This document shows, piece after piece, positions 12,091 to 57,305 of a stretch of DNA of 64,000 nt. Position 1 is the stretch's first letter. Every line of letters begins with the position of its first letter. The translations under genes were made by a program, and so were the position numbers. Under the pieces are notes generated by a model. It did no database searches, was not told the origin of the DNA, and saw only the letters and a list, made by a program, of their open reading frames with translations. The DNA is from Amoebidium appalachense (Eukaryota > Ichthyosporea), in assembly GCA_963693365.1 (NCBI GenBank), contig CAVNZM010000004.1, positions 12,214,001 through 12,278,000 of the forward strand. Reading direction: 5' to 3'.

Positions 12091-13450
12091 CTAGAATTTT
12101 GTAGTGATGTGTTTCTCAAGCCAATCAATACATCTAATAAACAGGTCGTAATTACGCGTGTTTAGTATAAAATCAAGGATGTTGTAATTTACAGGTAGGC
12201 TATCTTTCTGAGTGTCTGTTGTGAATGTGACGTGTGTGTGTTGCGGTATTATGTGGTCTATCAAAATACATTTGGCGATACATGACCGGTTAAACTGGTG
12301 TGTGCGTGTTTTGTTTGGGCATGCAAATGATGCCACCTTATACTTATTAGATCTCCACTGTATAGCACGTCTACAGTAAAATCGTGGTAATTGATCAATA
12401 ATACCATCAGCTAGAGAAAGACCAGTTCTACAGGAAGGTAATATGTATTTAGGTGTTATACATTTGCGAGTGCCATATTTGGCAATGTGGTTGAGGCGGT
12501 CAGTATATATAAAACGAGACATAAGGCTTAGTTTTTCAAGGTGTATGCTTTCATCGGGTAGTGTCGTGTGGTATCTTTTTCCATTTGTTATATTGCGTGA
12601 TTATCTTGTGATTGTGTACATGTTTAATAAGTAGCAGTCCAAAGGTGGCAGTCACACACACACTTTTGCGGGGTTTATTTGTATTTGTGCCCAGGGGAGA
12701 AGGGGAGAGAGAGGAAGGAAAGAGGGGAGAGGTGAGGAGGGGACAGGTCGGATAGAGAAGAGAGGGTGGGAGGGCAAATGCTTCTTTAAGCGGCTTATGT
12801 GCTTATTGAATTTCAGCGCGAGATAGGATACTCTAGAAACTATTGGGATCAGACCATATATCGAGAGCGTTACAGGCCCAGGGGCAACAGTTGTTAGATA
12901 GAAAGGAGGCAACTTCTGCTTCAAGGAAATTTGCCAAGGGTGTAAGCGCTCTAGTTCTCTCTTTCTTGATCCAAGCGGCGAGAAGGGGTAAACCATATTC
13001 ACATGCCGGGAAGACAAAAGTGCGAATAAATGTAAGTCTAATAGAAGGATGGAGGGGTGTGTCTTTAAAAATATTAGCCGAGAAGAAAGCTAACCGCTTA
13101 CGAGCCAACTCTACCCTCTTTTCGACCATATGGGAAAACATAACACCAACAGAATTAACCGGAACACCAAGATATTTGTATTCTGGAACTATAGGTACAG
13201 GTTTAGATGATAATGTAAATGTGTGTAAATTGTTAGCTATATCAGGTACAAGAACACCACATTTGTCTATGTTAAGGCTCATAAGGTTTGCCTTGCACCA
13301 CTCTGACACTACATCGAACAATCTTTGCAGGCGTCTAGGGGTACGGGCAAGGAGGGACAGATCATCAGCATAGAGAAGTGCATAGATATCCACCACCCGT
13401 CTACAAGAATTTGGATCGTTCGACACGGTGAACGGAGGTAACACTTGCAC
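12091..13450 (-). pseudogene. non-LTR retrotransposon (LINE-type) reverse transcriptase remnant
   Basis: The minus strand encodes LLYADDLSLLA, the catalytic YxDD motif of reverse transcriptase, followed by a typical LINE pattern: WCKANLMSLNIDKCGVL, then YKYLGVPVNS, then FVFPACEYGLPLLAAW. That frame ends near 12833. A second frame shows KFNKHISRLKKHL, and a third (12091-12522) has a C-terminal segment ending FILNTRNYDLFIRCIDWLEK. At least two frameshifts and loss of the N-terminal half mean it cannot make a working enzyme. It sits between inverted-repeat arms and microsatellites. Confidence 0.7.
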
Positions 13451-13810
13451 TGTGAACAACCCTTCTTCCCCCGACTCCATTCCCCCCCTCCTCTCCCAAA
13501 CACCATTTCCAAAACTCCGCACCGACTCGCCGACCGAGACACATACGAGTCCACACCTTTCCTCTGTCTCTGTCTGGTTCTCTCTCCCATTTCTCTATTC
13601 TCTGTGTGTGTCTAAGTGTGTTTGTGCACGTGTGTGTGTGCGTTTCTGGGTGTGTGCATGTGTACGTGTGTGCCTGTGTGCATGCGTTGGTGTGTGTGTG
13701 GTGTGTGTGGCTGTGCGTGTGTACACGTGCGATTGTGTGCCCCCATGTGTTAACATGTGATGAACATGTGTTTGTGTGTGTGGGTGTGCGGCGTGTGGGT
13801 GTGCGTGTGG

Positions 13811-13879
<69 letters not shown>

Positions 13880-13926
13880 ATATGACTATCACCATGCAAC
13901 AGATTCAACATATCCATGTACAACAT

Positions 13927-13980
<54 letters not shown>

Positions 13981-14028
13981 CACACACACACACACAACCA
14001 GCTGATACCGAGTGTCCCAGGGGAGCCC

Positions 14029-14066
<38 letters not shown>

Positions 14067-14456
14067 GGGGAACCCCAACTAATTGATTTCTCTTTGTAGT
14101 CTTTATGGTGTCTCGTAGAGAAAGTAAACCCTGATATATAGTCATCACCCGACATCTATGTACGTGATCATGATATACCGCTGAGGGGATATTCCGAGCA
14201 AAAAACCCCCCATACCTGAGACTGGTTTCTCTTTGCCTCGAGTAAACAGCGTAGGCCTAAACCCCCTACACACCAGCAACACAAACACGCAGTGATTCTG
14301 AAGGTGGGTTCAATTCCCGGCCAATCCTCTTTCTTTATTTTCACCAGTTGGTCTACCCTCCAATATAGAGTGTACTGATAGTCTTACATCAGATACCCTT
14401 ACTTGTGCCATGTTCTAGCCGCAGCAATGCTAGTGGGGAAGTGAACACAGCTCACT

Positions 14457-14968
14457 TTAAAGTTCCCTCTGATATTATGGGGCTAAGGCGCTACTAATGT
14501 CAATTAGAGAGTGTACACACCAATCAAATGAGCGCCAATCCTGCGCAACGTCTGATGTGACTCATGTGGCCACATCAGTGCGTTTTCGAGACTAGAGACC
14601 ACAAAAGTAAAAAAAAAACTCAAAACAATGTTACACACAGGAAAATATCTCTTTAACTTTGCTTCAGATACTTTGAGTTGCAACAACGTAGCGCATTGCT
14701 AGAGCGACTTTCACTAACTTAGGCTTGCTGGTCCCGCCGAGAGTTAGTATACTCGTGCATACGCCGCAATGCAAAAATTGAATTTACAATCTTATGGAAA
14801 GACGTCACACAATCCTAGAAAGGAAGTTGTACTACTTTGAATGCCGTCAGATTGCGCATGATAGCTAGCGAATCGAACCTGGTATCAAACTTGCATTTGG
14901 TTGGTGTATACACGGACTATGTGGCAATTAGGACGCGTTAGCCCTATAATATCGGAGGGAACTTTAAC
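14457..14968. mobile_element. MITE-like element with about 75-bp terminal inverted repeats and TTAA ends
   Basis: The left end (14457-14529) and the reverse complement of the right end (14890-14968) align over about 75 bp. Both begin TTAAAGTTCCCTC, continue GATATTAT and GGGCTAA, and end CACCAA then CAAATG. TTAA at each extremity fits a TTAA target-site duplication, as piggyBac-type transposases make. The 510-bp body has no coding capacity, so it would be non-autonomous. The terminal bases do not match piggyBac consensus ends that I remember, so family assignment is tentative. Confidence 0.6.
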
Positions 14969-15240
14969 AACACCAGCCGGCAGCGACCCGGGACACATAC
15001 ACAAACTTAAAGACTTGAAAGGGAAGACCCCATGCCCAGGACGCTGGCCCGAACCGTGGCCGGTGACTCGGACTTGAACGTTGGGCCGGGATGCCCAAGC
15101 GGCGCGCCGTCGACGTCAGAAGGCCGGTGCTGTTTATGACGTCATGTCTTGCGGCCGGATGATAACAAATTGGTGGTGCTGCTTGGGTGATGGCTACTAG
15201 GGGGCGGCCAGACCGGTGGACCGTCGAGGCAGAACAAAAA

Positions 15241-15316
15241 TCGGAAGTAACCAGGATCGATCCTGCGACTTTGAGCTTGACACGCAGAGATCTTACCATT
15301 GCACCAACCCGCGCCC
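15241..15316 (-). repeat. tRNA-derived sequence (tRNA pseudogene or SINE head)
   Basis: On the minus strand this 76-bp stretch begins GGGCGCGGGTTGGTGCAATG, containing an A-box-like element, and carries GGATCGATCC, a B-box/T-loop-like element, at tRNA spacing. The 3' end (TTACTTCCG) does not pair with the 5' GGGCGCG, so a working acceptor stem is absent. It is best read as a tRNA relic or the promoter head of a SINE. Confidence 0.45.
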
Positions 15317-16905
15317 TCCCCTGACACTCCATAAGTTATCAATATTTACGGCTACCTAGGCAATATCGCACCTGAAAAAGAGAGGGATCTGGAGCGATGG
15401 AATTGGTTAACAGCAAACCTGTACAGCCATTTTATTGGCTGACGAGGGTTTTTCCGACATCTTAGTCGCAAAAGTTCATGACCGGATCTTGCCGATTAGC
15501 AAAATCGCTGCTTTACGGCTACCTAGGCATATCATACGCGGGCTAATGCTTCGATGTTTTGCTTTTTTCTGGCCAACCGGTACCGTGGCTGAGGAATTCA
15601 CAGCAAGACCTTCTGAATAGCACACCTTTGTGCAGCACTTAGGTGTGTGTACACGTGGTGTGCTGTAGAGCAGGCCTTGATTCACAGGGCTGGTCAGAGA
15701 GACGCGTTCGTTGTAACAATGTTGATCTTGGAACGTGATCTCAAGATCTCAATAATTAGCCAATCCGCAATTCGAGTCTCTTCGCAATTGGATTATTTTA
15801 TCATGATTAGATCCCTGTTGGGTCAACTTGATTGGTTGTAGTTTTGCCACTAGAAACAGCCTAGGCCGCAGATCTCATGTGAAACACACCTCGGTGCACG
15901 TGCACACCGAACCCTAAACTTGAGCATGGATTGAATTCGCGTTTCTGCATGACAAAATTGAATACTAAAAACATTACCGTTCATGCAATTGCCCCCATTC
16001 TTTTTACAAGCTCGGCACCGGATGTTTCTATCTGGCTTGTGTGCGCATCGGTCACTGCACACTGCGCAGGCTTTATGGGCGTGGCCGCCTGCCTTGCAAT
16101 GGCAAGCAGGCTAGAGACCAGGTTGGGACTGTTACAGGGACACTAATATAGTTCGTCACATACAGTATCACGCACTCATCAAAAAGAAAGCCAGTGCACG
16201 CGTGTGTGCGTGGAACCCTGGTTTCATACACCACGGACGCAGCAGGCCCTTCCAGAAGCCACATGCATAGACCGGCGACTGCGTCACTTTCCTTTGGTGC
16301 ACAGGACAGTACTGTCACATGAAACCGGCTCAACTTGCCAAGTTGTCTGCTGGCCATGGCCTGTACACGTGTACATATATATGCAGGCCTATGGTTTTGG
16401 CTCTTTGAAATCTCTTGAGTAATAGAAGCTTCTGGGGCTACCGATAGCCATGATGAGTGGGCTTAACATGTACATATTCTCGAAGGTTAGCTATATAGCC
16501 AATAGTTCCAGGCATCCAGGGCTTCAACAATTCTCATTTGGTACTGGTACCTCGTGGTGGAGCACGACTCTCGTGTGCTGTACGCACCCACCATGCCATT
16601 GCATTGTTAATAATAATGAATCGAGGTGATTGACGCACTATCTAATGTGGCTTAACCGAAAAACACTCCTCAGTAACTGGCTATTCTGACGTGGAACGTA
16701 TGTGCTGAACGTATGTACATACGTAATGATTTTACTTCGGCCTGTACGTACTAGAAACTCAATGTTGTACGTACAGATGTACATGTGTGGAGCTATTACC
16801 CTCTATATGTGTGTAAATATTGAGCCTAAGCACCCTTGGGACTTCTGCCCTCTCACGTATATTCGTTAATAAAGTTGTCCAGATACACTGCGGGCTAAGA
16901 CATAA
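15317..16905. other. spacer without supported gene
   Basis: Normal-composition sequence with few simple repeats. The phrase TACGGCTACCTAGGCA occurs twice (about 15347 and 15515). Short frames on both strands have no domain or splice support. The promoter of the hydrolase gene at 16906 must lie in or just before its right end. Confidence 0.4.
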
Positions 16906-17962
16906 GTGCTATTCATCCCATCACAGCTTATAAAACCCCTGCTGGCAACTGCATCTGACATGGGTGCCCACGACCAAAAATCAATGGCTGGCCCAGACGC
17001 TTGTGGGTGTAGCCCCAACCACTTGTCAGGGGGTGGCCAAGTGCACCCCAAAGACAATACCTATATTACTTCACGTCTACCCACCCCACCCTTATCTCCT
17101 AGGGACCAAAAGGAGACGTCTTTTGAAACTTTACCAATGGGCTGCCAACACAGTTCCCGTCACCTTGTGCGTCGCATCCCTTCGCTTCATTCAGCAGCAG
17201 AATGGTATGCACGGTGGACCTTTATTCTTTTGTGTGCAGCAACGGTTTTCTTTGTTCCTGGCGGCATTTTTGTTGCACTGGGTCTTTTCATATCCCGCTA
17301 TGTCTACTACAAAACAGTGCTGCGCCCTGCATACAAGTTCCCACCACTCCAGGCACCCTGCCATGAAGGTACCTTTGTTGCAAGAGATGGAATCAAGTTG
17401 AAGTATTTCTTTGTGCGACCTCTGGAAGAAAACGAGGGGGCAGAGGCATGCAATGCAACCACTTTCACCAATGCCGAGAATGCCAAAGCACTGCGGGGCA
17501 AAAAGGTGCTTCTTTTCTCCAACGGGGTTGGCGCCACACTCGACCATATCCGCATCGTTGTTGACAGGTCCCAATCCCCCCCCCCCCCCCCCAAACAAAA
17601 AAGAAAGGAACCCCCCCCCCCCCCCCCCCCGAGAGAAAAAAGACCATATTTGCTCGTGTGCACACACATTCACCCACACACCCACACACCACACAAACAC
17701 ATCTCCAGGGCCTCTCAGAGCTTGGGGATCACTTCCTGTATTCAGATCGAATCATGCCGGGATGCAGGCACAGTTCACATAACAGTATATCATTGTTTTG
17801 ATTATTCGAGAATTACTGCTGCCGCGAGAATCCGCGGTACGCGTGCATCTAGGGCAAAGGGTTATTTGGTCGTGCTAAATCACGTGTATACATCTGGATG
17901 CAACCCCTTCCCCCCGCCCCCTTCCCCCCTCCGTGGCCCCACCTTGGAACACGCACGTGCTG

Positions 17963-18018
<56 letters not shown>

Positions 18019-19102
18019 CCCCCTCTCCCCCCCCCCCCCCCCCCCCCCCCCCAGAAAAAAAGAAAGAAAGAAAAGGAAGAGAAGAAAAGAAAAAAAAAAG
18101 AGAGGTAAAAAAGGTAAGAAAGGCAAGTAACGGTATAACTCGGAGCCTGAACTTGTCCCCTTCCCCCAATCCCTCTCCCCCTCCCCCCCTTCCCCCCCTC
18201 CCCCCTGCCCCCCCCTCACTCACCCACCGCCCATAGCCGTTCACTCAAGCGGTCCCACGCAACCACCAACACACACATATGCGCACACACAAACACACAC
18301 ACACACACACATACATCCCTGTGCAACACACACATTGTGGCAGCCACCCGATTAGAACGTCTGGCAAGGAAAAGAAGAAAAGCCTCCTTCTCCCCCTCTT
18401 ATACCGTTTACCTTTCCCCCCCTCTCTCCCCCCGTGCCCCAACACCATCATCCACACGCGCTTGCCCACACACACTGTGCACACACACAAACCCACAAAC
18501 ACAGACACACACAAACACACTCACCCACTCATTCCAAAGCCCCCTTTTCTTCTCCGAGATTCAGGGAAGGAACAAAAACTTTTCCTAATCGTCCAAGAGA
18601 GAAAGAAATTTTAAGACCAGTCAGCTGCAGCTCCCTCAACCCAGTCTGAAACAAAAAATCACACAAAAAAAATGCAACAATCACCGGAGTGCCGCGGAGG
18701 TGCAGATACAAGTCACATACTCTTTATTTGAAGAGAAAAACATTGTGACCAGTCTCCACATTTCCGACATTTTGTAACACTAAGACTCAACACTAACCGC
18801 CCACCCCACAGGTTTGTTCCATTGGGCTATGTTGTTCTGTCATGGGACTACAGGGGCCTGCATGGGTCGCAGGCACCCAGCCGTGTGAGCGCCCTGTCGA
18901 TGAGGGACCATGCCGAGGATGCCCGTGAGCTGTTAGACACGCTGCATGTGGACTGTGTGCATGCATTCATGGGCTGGAGCACAGGCGTTCAGGTACCGTG
19001 TGCACTTTTGTTTTGGGCCGATTCTTTGGACCCTTCCCTTCCTTACCCTTCCCCTACCCCCCCCTCCCTCCTCTTCTCGCTCTCTCTTCCCGCCCCCTCT
19101 CT

Positions 19103-19133
<31 letters not shown>

Positions 19134-19259
19134 CTCCTCCCAACACCCCAACACCCGAACACCCCGGTCATGCGGGTGGAACCGACCATCAGAAGCAACA
19201 CCAACTTTTCTGATCCAAGATGTAGAATCCAATATCTCTTTCTCTCTCTCTCTCTTTCT

Positions 19260-19340
<81 letters not shown>

Positions 19341-19435
19341 CTCTCTCTCTCTCTCCCTTTCTCTCTCCCCCCCCCCCCCCCCCGTCTCCCCCCACTTCCC
19401 CTCTCCCACCACCACCACAAAAAAAAGAAAACCTT

Positions 19436-19467
<32 letters not shown>

Positions 19468-21325
19468 CCCCCCCCCCCCCCCCCCCCCCCCACCCCGCCC
19501 CCCACTCCCCCCCCCCTCCCCTCCCCTCCCCCCCCCCCCCCCCCCAAGAAAAGCCCACCCCCCCCCCCCTCCCTCCCCCCCCGCCCCCATCCCCTCCGTC
19601 CCAACTACTACTCATACACACACCGTGAACCCTTGTATTTTGCTGGCATACATTCGAGATCTCCTGACTAGCACTCATCGATCTATTCATGCAAGTTCTT
19701 GATTACGTTAACTGCTACTTTTCTACTCCGTCCATCCTTCTGGTCACCCCCTACTCTATGCCCGGCTTTAACCTCCCTTTATTCGATTCCTCCGCCCCCT
19801 CCCCACCCCCTCCTCCCCACCCACCCGCCCACCCTCCCACCCTCCCACCCTCCCCCCTCCCCAAGCTCCCCACCACCACCCCTCTCTCTACCCAGGCCCT
19901 CACCCCCATGCACTCATGAGGACACTTTCGCACACACACAATCATGCACGTGGCAAACACACACACACAGTCCCACGGCCCCCATCGATATTCCGTTTCA
20001 CTCTCTGCCCCCCCCCCCCCCCCCCCCCCCACCCACCCTTTTGGGTTCTCCCATGTCCACCTTCCTCTTTTCCCTCAAACCATGCAATTTACTGAGTTCA
20101 AAAACATGTCGTTACCCAATATATTCTGATGTGTCATTGTTATGTCTCCACAGACGGGCCTTGAATTTGCGGGGTTATATCCCGACCGTCTATCTCGTCT
20201 GGTGCTTTTCAACGGCAACCACAGCCACAGCCTGTCCAGTGCCTTCATGCCTCTCTGCCGGCTGCCTCTTGCCCGGGATATCTACCATCTATCTCTCAAC
20301 TATCTCTTCGTCCCAATTGCGTCCATGGTGGGCCCGGCCACGGAGAGGTTTTTCGACACGGTGTACCCATTGGTGTGTCCTGCTACGGTCCAGGTAGCCC
20401 TCCCTACACACCCCCACTCTATGCCCCCTCTCCACACGCCCGTAAACGTGGGCGTGGGCGCAGGCAAAAACATGCGCACGCGCAGGCATCACATCCACGT
20501 GCACACATACAACACAACATATTACACACACCACCCATCCACCCACCCACCCATTTGTGCCTCATATCAAACCCCTGATCTCCCTCCCTCCAGACCACTG
20601 AAAACCTTCTTGCCGCCTCGTCCCCCTGCGAACCCCCCCCTCCCCACCCCCTCTCCAACCCCCCGGCCTCCCCGGGGCTCCACCCCGCCCTCTCCCTTCC
20701 CATTATCCCTCCCGTCCCCTCTCCCCCCCACCCCCTCCCCCCTTCCCCTCCCCCCCCCCTCCCCCCCCCCTCCTTCCCCTCTTCCCCCTTTCCCCCCCCC
20801 CCCTTCCCCCCCCCCCCCCCCCCCTTACCGAGCCACCTGCTCCTGGACCCACCCCCCATTCCCTCCACAACCTCCGACGAGATATATGCAGTCGGGACCC
20901 CCATACCATAATCCCACCAACTGCCCCTAATACTGTTTTGCTCACTCTCATATGCCCTTTGCAGGTGTGGGCGGCACTGTACGGGCAGCCCCTGATCGAG
21001 CACGTAGTGACAGTCTACCTAAAGGCCCTATTCAGTCTCAGCCCCAGCCATGCCACCAGCTATCTGCGCATCTGCCAGCAGCTGGACAACCAATCAGTGC
21101 TGGCCTCTGTGCCCGAAATAGAAACCCCGGCACTATTGGTCAGCGCCATGCTCGACATGATGACTCCCTGCTGGCAGATGTACGACCTGGAGGTCTGGAC
21201 CAACCCCCCCTCCCCCCAACAAAAAAAAAGCGAAAAAAAAACCCTTTCATCCCCCCCCCCCCCCCCCCCCCCCCCTACCCCCCATAAAAAACAGAAAATA
21301 AAACAAAATAAAAGATAAACACACG

Positions 21326-21381
<56 letters not shown>

Positions 21382-22001
21382 GACCGGGAACCATGCCCCC
21401 TTTTTCCTTTTTCAAGTTTTAAGCCTAGCCAGCGCCCTGAGACCCTCCCTCCCCAACCATCCATAATGTGATAACCCCCCCCCCCCCCCCCCCCTCCCCC
21501 TCCATCCCCCCTTCCCCCCCCCCCCCCCCCCTTCCCCCCTCCCCCCTCCGCCCCTCCCTCCCCTCCTCCCCCACCCACCCACCCACCCACGCACCTGGCT
21601 CAGCAGCAACTGCACACGCACACACATGCACCTCAGTGCAACCATATCTGATCGTGTCCCCCCCCCTCCCCCCCTTCCCTCTCTCCCCTCCCCTTCCCTC
21701 TTCTCCCCCCCCCCCCCCCCCCCCCCCCTCTTCCCTCCCCCTCCCCCCCCCCCCAAAAAAAAAAAAAAAAAAAAAAAAGGCCATGCTGCCGCATGCGGTT
21801 CACTACAACTGGCTGCTGGGGACACACTTTGTGCTCATGGAGATGCCCAGTAGTGTGCTTCCCGTCGTGGAGAATTTCATCTTGGAACCCCCTGAGTTTT
21901 CTGGGTGTGAAGAAAGTAACTTACCAGCGAATTCCAAGCGACACGACATTTCAAACGGTCATGTTGATGTCAGGGGGGTCCAGCCAGCCCAGGGGGCCTG
22001 A
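16906..22001 (+). CDS. membrane-anchored alpha/beta hydrolase, five exons, 510 residues
   Basis: Exons are 16906-17567, 18812-18992, 20154-20393, 20965-21192 and 21780-22001. All phases match. The N-terminus is polar, then a hydrophobic segment (FILLCAATVFFVPGGIFVAL, about residues 106-125) anchors the protein in a membrane. The hydrolase fold follows. LSWDYRG is the conserved strand after the oxyanion region. GWSTG holds the nucleophile (about Ser277). The acid is in SAMLDMMTP (about Asp425) and the base in GTHFVLME (about His453), so the catalytic triad is complete. It should be an esterase, lipase or related hydrolase; substrate unknown. The donor after exon 4 is GTCTGG, a weak site. The acceptor of exon 5 is the end of a 25-A run, AAAG. 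A second in-frame ATG at 16960 could be the true start. Introns are built mainly of poly(C), (CA)n and (CT)n. Confidence 0.85.
17966..18013. repeat. (CA)n microsatellite in hydrolase intron 1
   Basis: A CA array in the first intron of the hydrolase, followed within 20 bp by a poly(C) tract at about 18027-18053. The sense strand is pyrimidine-rich through most of this intron. Confidence 0.9.
19238..19372. repeat. (CT)n microsatellite in hydrolase intron 2
   Basis: About 130 bp of CT dinucleotide with a few interruptions. It is followed by poly(C) blocks to about 19590, making one of the longest pure pyrimidine stretches in the window. Confidence 0.9.
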
Positions 22002-22430
22002 TTCGTATCATGTCGGTTGTGTGTGTTTAGCTGATAGTAGCAAGGGGATCGCTTAGTGACTTCCCAATTGTGGCTGTTGTGGAGGTGCACGTAAGCATCA
22101 CGATCAGTTTCTTGTTTTATATTCCCCTTTTTTTTTTCCTTATGAGGGGGGGGAAAAAAGGAGGGGGGGGGAGGGGGGAGGGGGGGGGACAGGCCATGGC
22201 AATGTTTCATACCATACCATCCTTGAACAAGTCATAAATATTAATGCTGGCGGCATAGCCGCTCTTCAGCTATTGCCAAATGCACAGGCCCTACGTTTAG
22301 TGATGGTTGGGTCGGATATCAATGGAATACTCACTCATTAAAGATTTGAGTCGCTGTGGATCATATCAAAGTTTGGTATGTTTAAATGACTCCCATGACC
22401 TGGCTCCATATTTGCCACGCGATCTTCAAG

Positions 22431-22470
<40 letters not shown>

Positions 22471-24341
22471 CCACCACCACCACCATGAAAAGACCCACTT
22501 AGCGGCCTTCAGCTTGCGCACATGGCGCAGGTATCAGTGGTATGCCGTATATTATTTGTGTTGATGTGCCTTGTGCACGTAGTGTCACGTACATCCCATA
22601 CATGCGCGCATGTGCACGTGTAAGATGTGTAATATTATTATGTGTGTGTATATCATAAGAGTCGAGTACATGAAGTTATGTGCACATGTACAGCGTGCAT
22701 CCATGCAAGTACGTGCGAAATGTGTGTTTCATGAGTCAAGCTACTAGTACGTACGTTACCACAGGTGCGTATATAGTACATGCATACGGTAAGTTAAACC
22801 TGCATATCTGTGCACGTGACCTGTATGTGTGACACGGATGCACGTGTATCGTGCGTGGTTGTGGACTAGGTGCCAGTGGCCGATGGGAGTGGTTTTGCAC
22901 GTGACGGCTACAGTGAACCACATGCAAGGGGGAGGGGGTCGATGTAATCATAGTATTCGTGGCAAAGATGGGTCTGGAAAGACACTCTTCAACTCAAAAA
23001 ACACTGAGCCCATCATCAGGGGAACTGACCCCCGGGGGTCCATGGGTGTACCATATTGAGGTGGTCTGTTAATAATGTATACCGGATAGGTCTACAATCA
23101 TATCACATGGCAAGGGTGTACACCGTACAGCAGCCTGAATTTGTCACTGGTTGCAAGTGGGTGCAGCAACGAAGGTCTTATTTAGACCAGAACTCAGTCC
23201 TGGATGGGTGTATTTCAGACTGATATGTGGTCTGAGTGGTGCTGCTTCCACATTACTGTATATAGTAATTAAGCCCTACGGCATGAACAGGCACAACCCG
23301 CTCTGAATCAGTGTGTTCACATTTCACAGTCGTTCTAACCCAGTTGAACGGAAATTATTGGTTTCATACTACAACAAGAAGAGTCTGTAAATATAACAAG
23401 TAGAAGTACAAAGTGGAAATTTGAATTTCCATGTTCTCGAAAATTGATTCCTTCGTTCGTAAATAGCAGGTTATGATAATATATATGAAAAAGCGAAAAA
23501 CACTATCGAGTTCAAAATATGAATTGGCCAAAGAAGAAAGTGGATGACTAGACTAAATGGCATATCCATATCATAGTTGTCTATTGGCATATCCACTAGC
23601 GGTAAAACTCAACCATTGGCATATCCACTCATGGTATATCCACAACTAGTGGGATGTCCAAACAATAGAAACCGCAACAACCACCTCCATATGAGGAGCA
23701 GCATAGATACGATACACAAAACAGAGAGAATTAATCTAACATAGAGGGCATTTACCTAACATAGAGGGCAAATGGTACTAACCTAAAAAAGAGGCCTGAG
23801 ATAATTAACAGATGCCAGATGGCATTCACCTAATGCAGAGGTGCGAACTTGATATTTGGTACAATAAGGAGTGCCCACAGCACCACCGAGCGATATTCAG
23901 ACATAGTTATTATAAGTGCTAAAAACACACACAAAGAACAACCTTCAACACACAAAACTACACAGTCACCCCCACCCTTCAAAAAAATAATATTATAATG
24001 ATTCAGATGAATACTGTACAAATCATTTATTATTATCATAATATAACATATATACAAAACAGTTGCGCGATTGCCAAATATATGCAAGCGATGGTTATAA
24101 CCGACAAACACATTAACACCCACGAGCCCTTTGACCAACATACACAGGAGTTTAAAGAAAGTCTTTGCAGAACGAAAATTGTCGGTTAAAAGTTTACGGG
24201 GTGCTTAGACAGGAAAAGCTGTTGGCAGTGGCTAAAAAAGGGGAAAGAAAAGGGGGGGAAGGGAGGGGAGGGGGGAGGGGGGAGGGGGGAGGGGGTTTGA
24301 AGGAGGGGGGGGGGGGGGGGGGAGGGGGGGGGGGGGGGGTG
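22002..24341. other. convergent intergenic region
   Basis: This lies between the stop codons of the plus-strand hydrolase and the minus-strand PLC-like gene. It has a 40-bp poly(C) at about 22431-22468 and an AT-richer stretch from 23.2 to 24.2 kb. Short internal repeats are present: GGCATATCCAC several times at 23550-23645, and CTAACATAGAGGGCA twice near 23737-23770. No gene was seen. Confidence 0.5.
22985..23056. repeat. dispersed repeat, weak copy 1
   Basis: Contains GAGCCCATCATCAGGGG, the core of a family with clearer copies near 24.7, 52.9, 63.4 and 63.6 kb. The downstream B-box-like part is not evident in this copy. Confidence 0.35.
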
Positions 24342-56499
<32,158 letters not shown>

Positions 56500-57139
56500 C
56501 CTGACGTTCACACCATGTAAGCACGAGCCGTGCAAGACTCTAAGGAGTGCCTTGCGCGCAGGAGCAGCCCTACGTGCAGCTCAGTAATAAAGCATAGCTC
56601 TCAGTGCTCTCAGTGAGGTGTTGGCAACTATAGCTAAGAAAAAGCTTCGGAGGTGGAACTTCAGTGGGTCTGCTGCAATCACTTCCGAACATTCTGCAGC
56701 CTGAAATAAGCGGCTGTGTAAGTTTCAAAGTTTAGATTTGCACCGATCATGAACGAGCCACTGCAAATACAGAGATTCTGGCGAATGACATTAGAACACA
56801 CCACAAGTCAGATGCTCTAGAGGTGCAATTTAGAACTATGTACAGTACGTCAACTATGTAAGTGTGTCCTAATGCTGGGCTGCTTGCCACGACACCAATA
56901 TTTTATAGCACTTAACAGCACACAGCCCAACTTTGTATATGTTACTACGGCATTGATACTGTGAGGTTCACTTAGATGCAAAGGAAGGCTGCGTCCAGAT
57001 CCCATCGCGAAATTCCGTGCGATTCATGTAGAATAGCCGCATTAGGAAGCTTTGAATGTTTTCCTTTTATGGTAGGCGCGCATTTTCGAGTGAAATTCCA
57101 GCTAATGGTTAGTTTTTTTTTTGTTTTTTCTTTTTGTGT

Positions 57140-57173
<34 letters not shown>

Positions 57174-57261
57174 ACGGTGTGTGAGTAAGCGCACACGTGA
57201 GTGTGAGTCACTATGTGATTAAATTTTTTATTTTATTTTTTATTTTTATTTTTTTTATTTT

Positions 57262-57305
<44 letters not shown>

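Larger units (their letters stand above)
11500..14268. mobile_element. 2.8-kb element bounded by long inverted repeats
   Basis: The left arm (11500-12007) and right arm (13998-14268) are inverted copies. The left arm is split by a later insertion at 11644-11874. Shared landmarks are TACTCGAGGCAAAGAGAAAC, ATATCCCCTCAGCGGTATAT, TTAGTTGGGGTTCCCCG and CTGGGACACTCGGTATCAGC. A (TG)n array abuts the inner end of the left arm and a (CA)n array that of the right arm, so the symmetry extends into the microsatellites. The interior holds a decayed reverse transcriptase. It is either one element with long terminal inverted repeats or two opposed copies of a repeat flanking a LINE fragment. Confidence 0.65.

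Noticed and set aside
14270-14335. Functional tRNA gene suggested by GGGTTCAATTCCC
   Set aside because: Only a T-arm-like string is present; no matching D-arm or acceptor stem could be found upstream.
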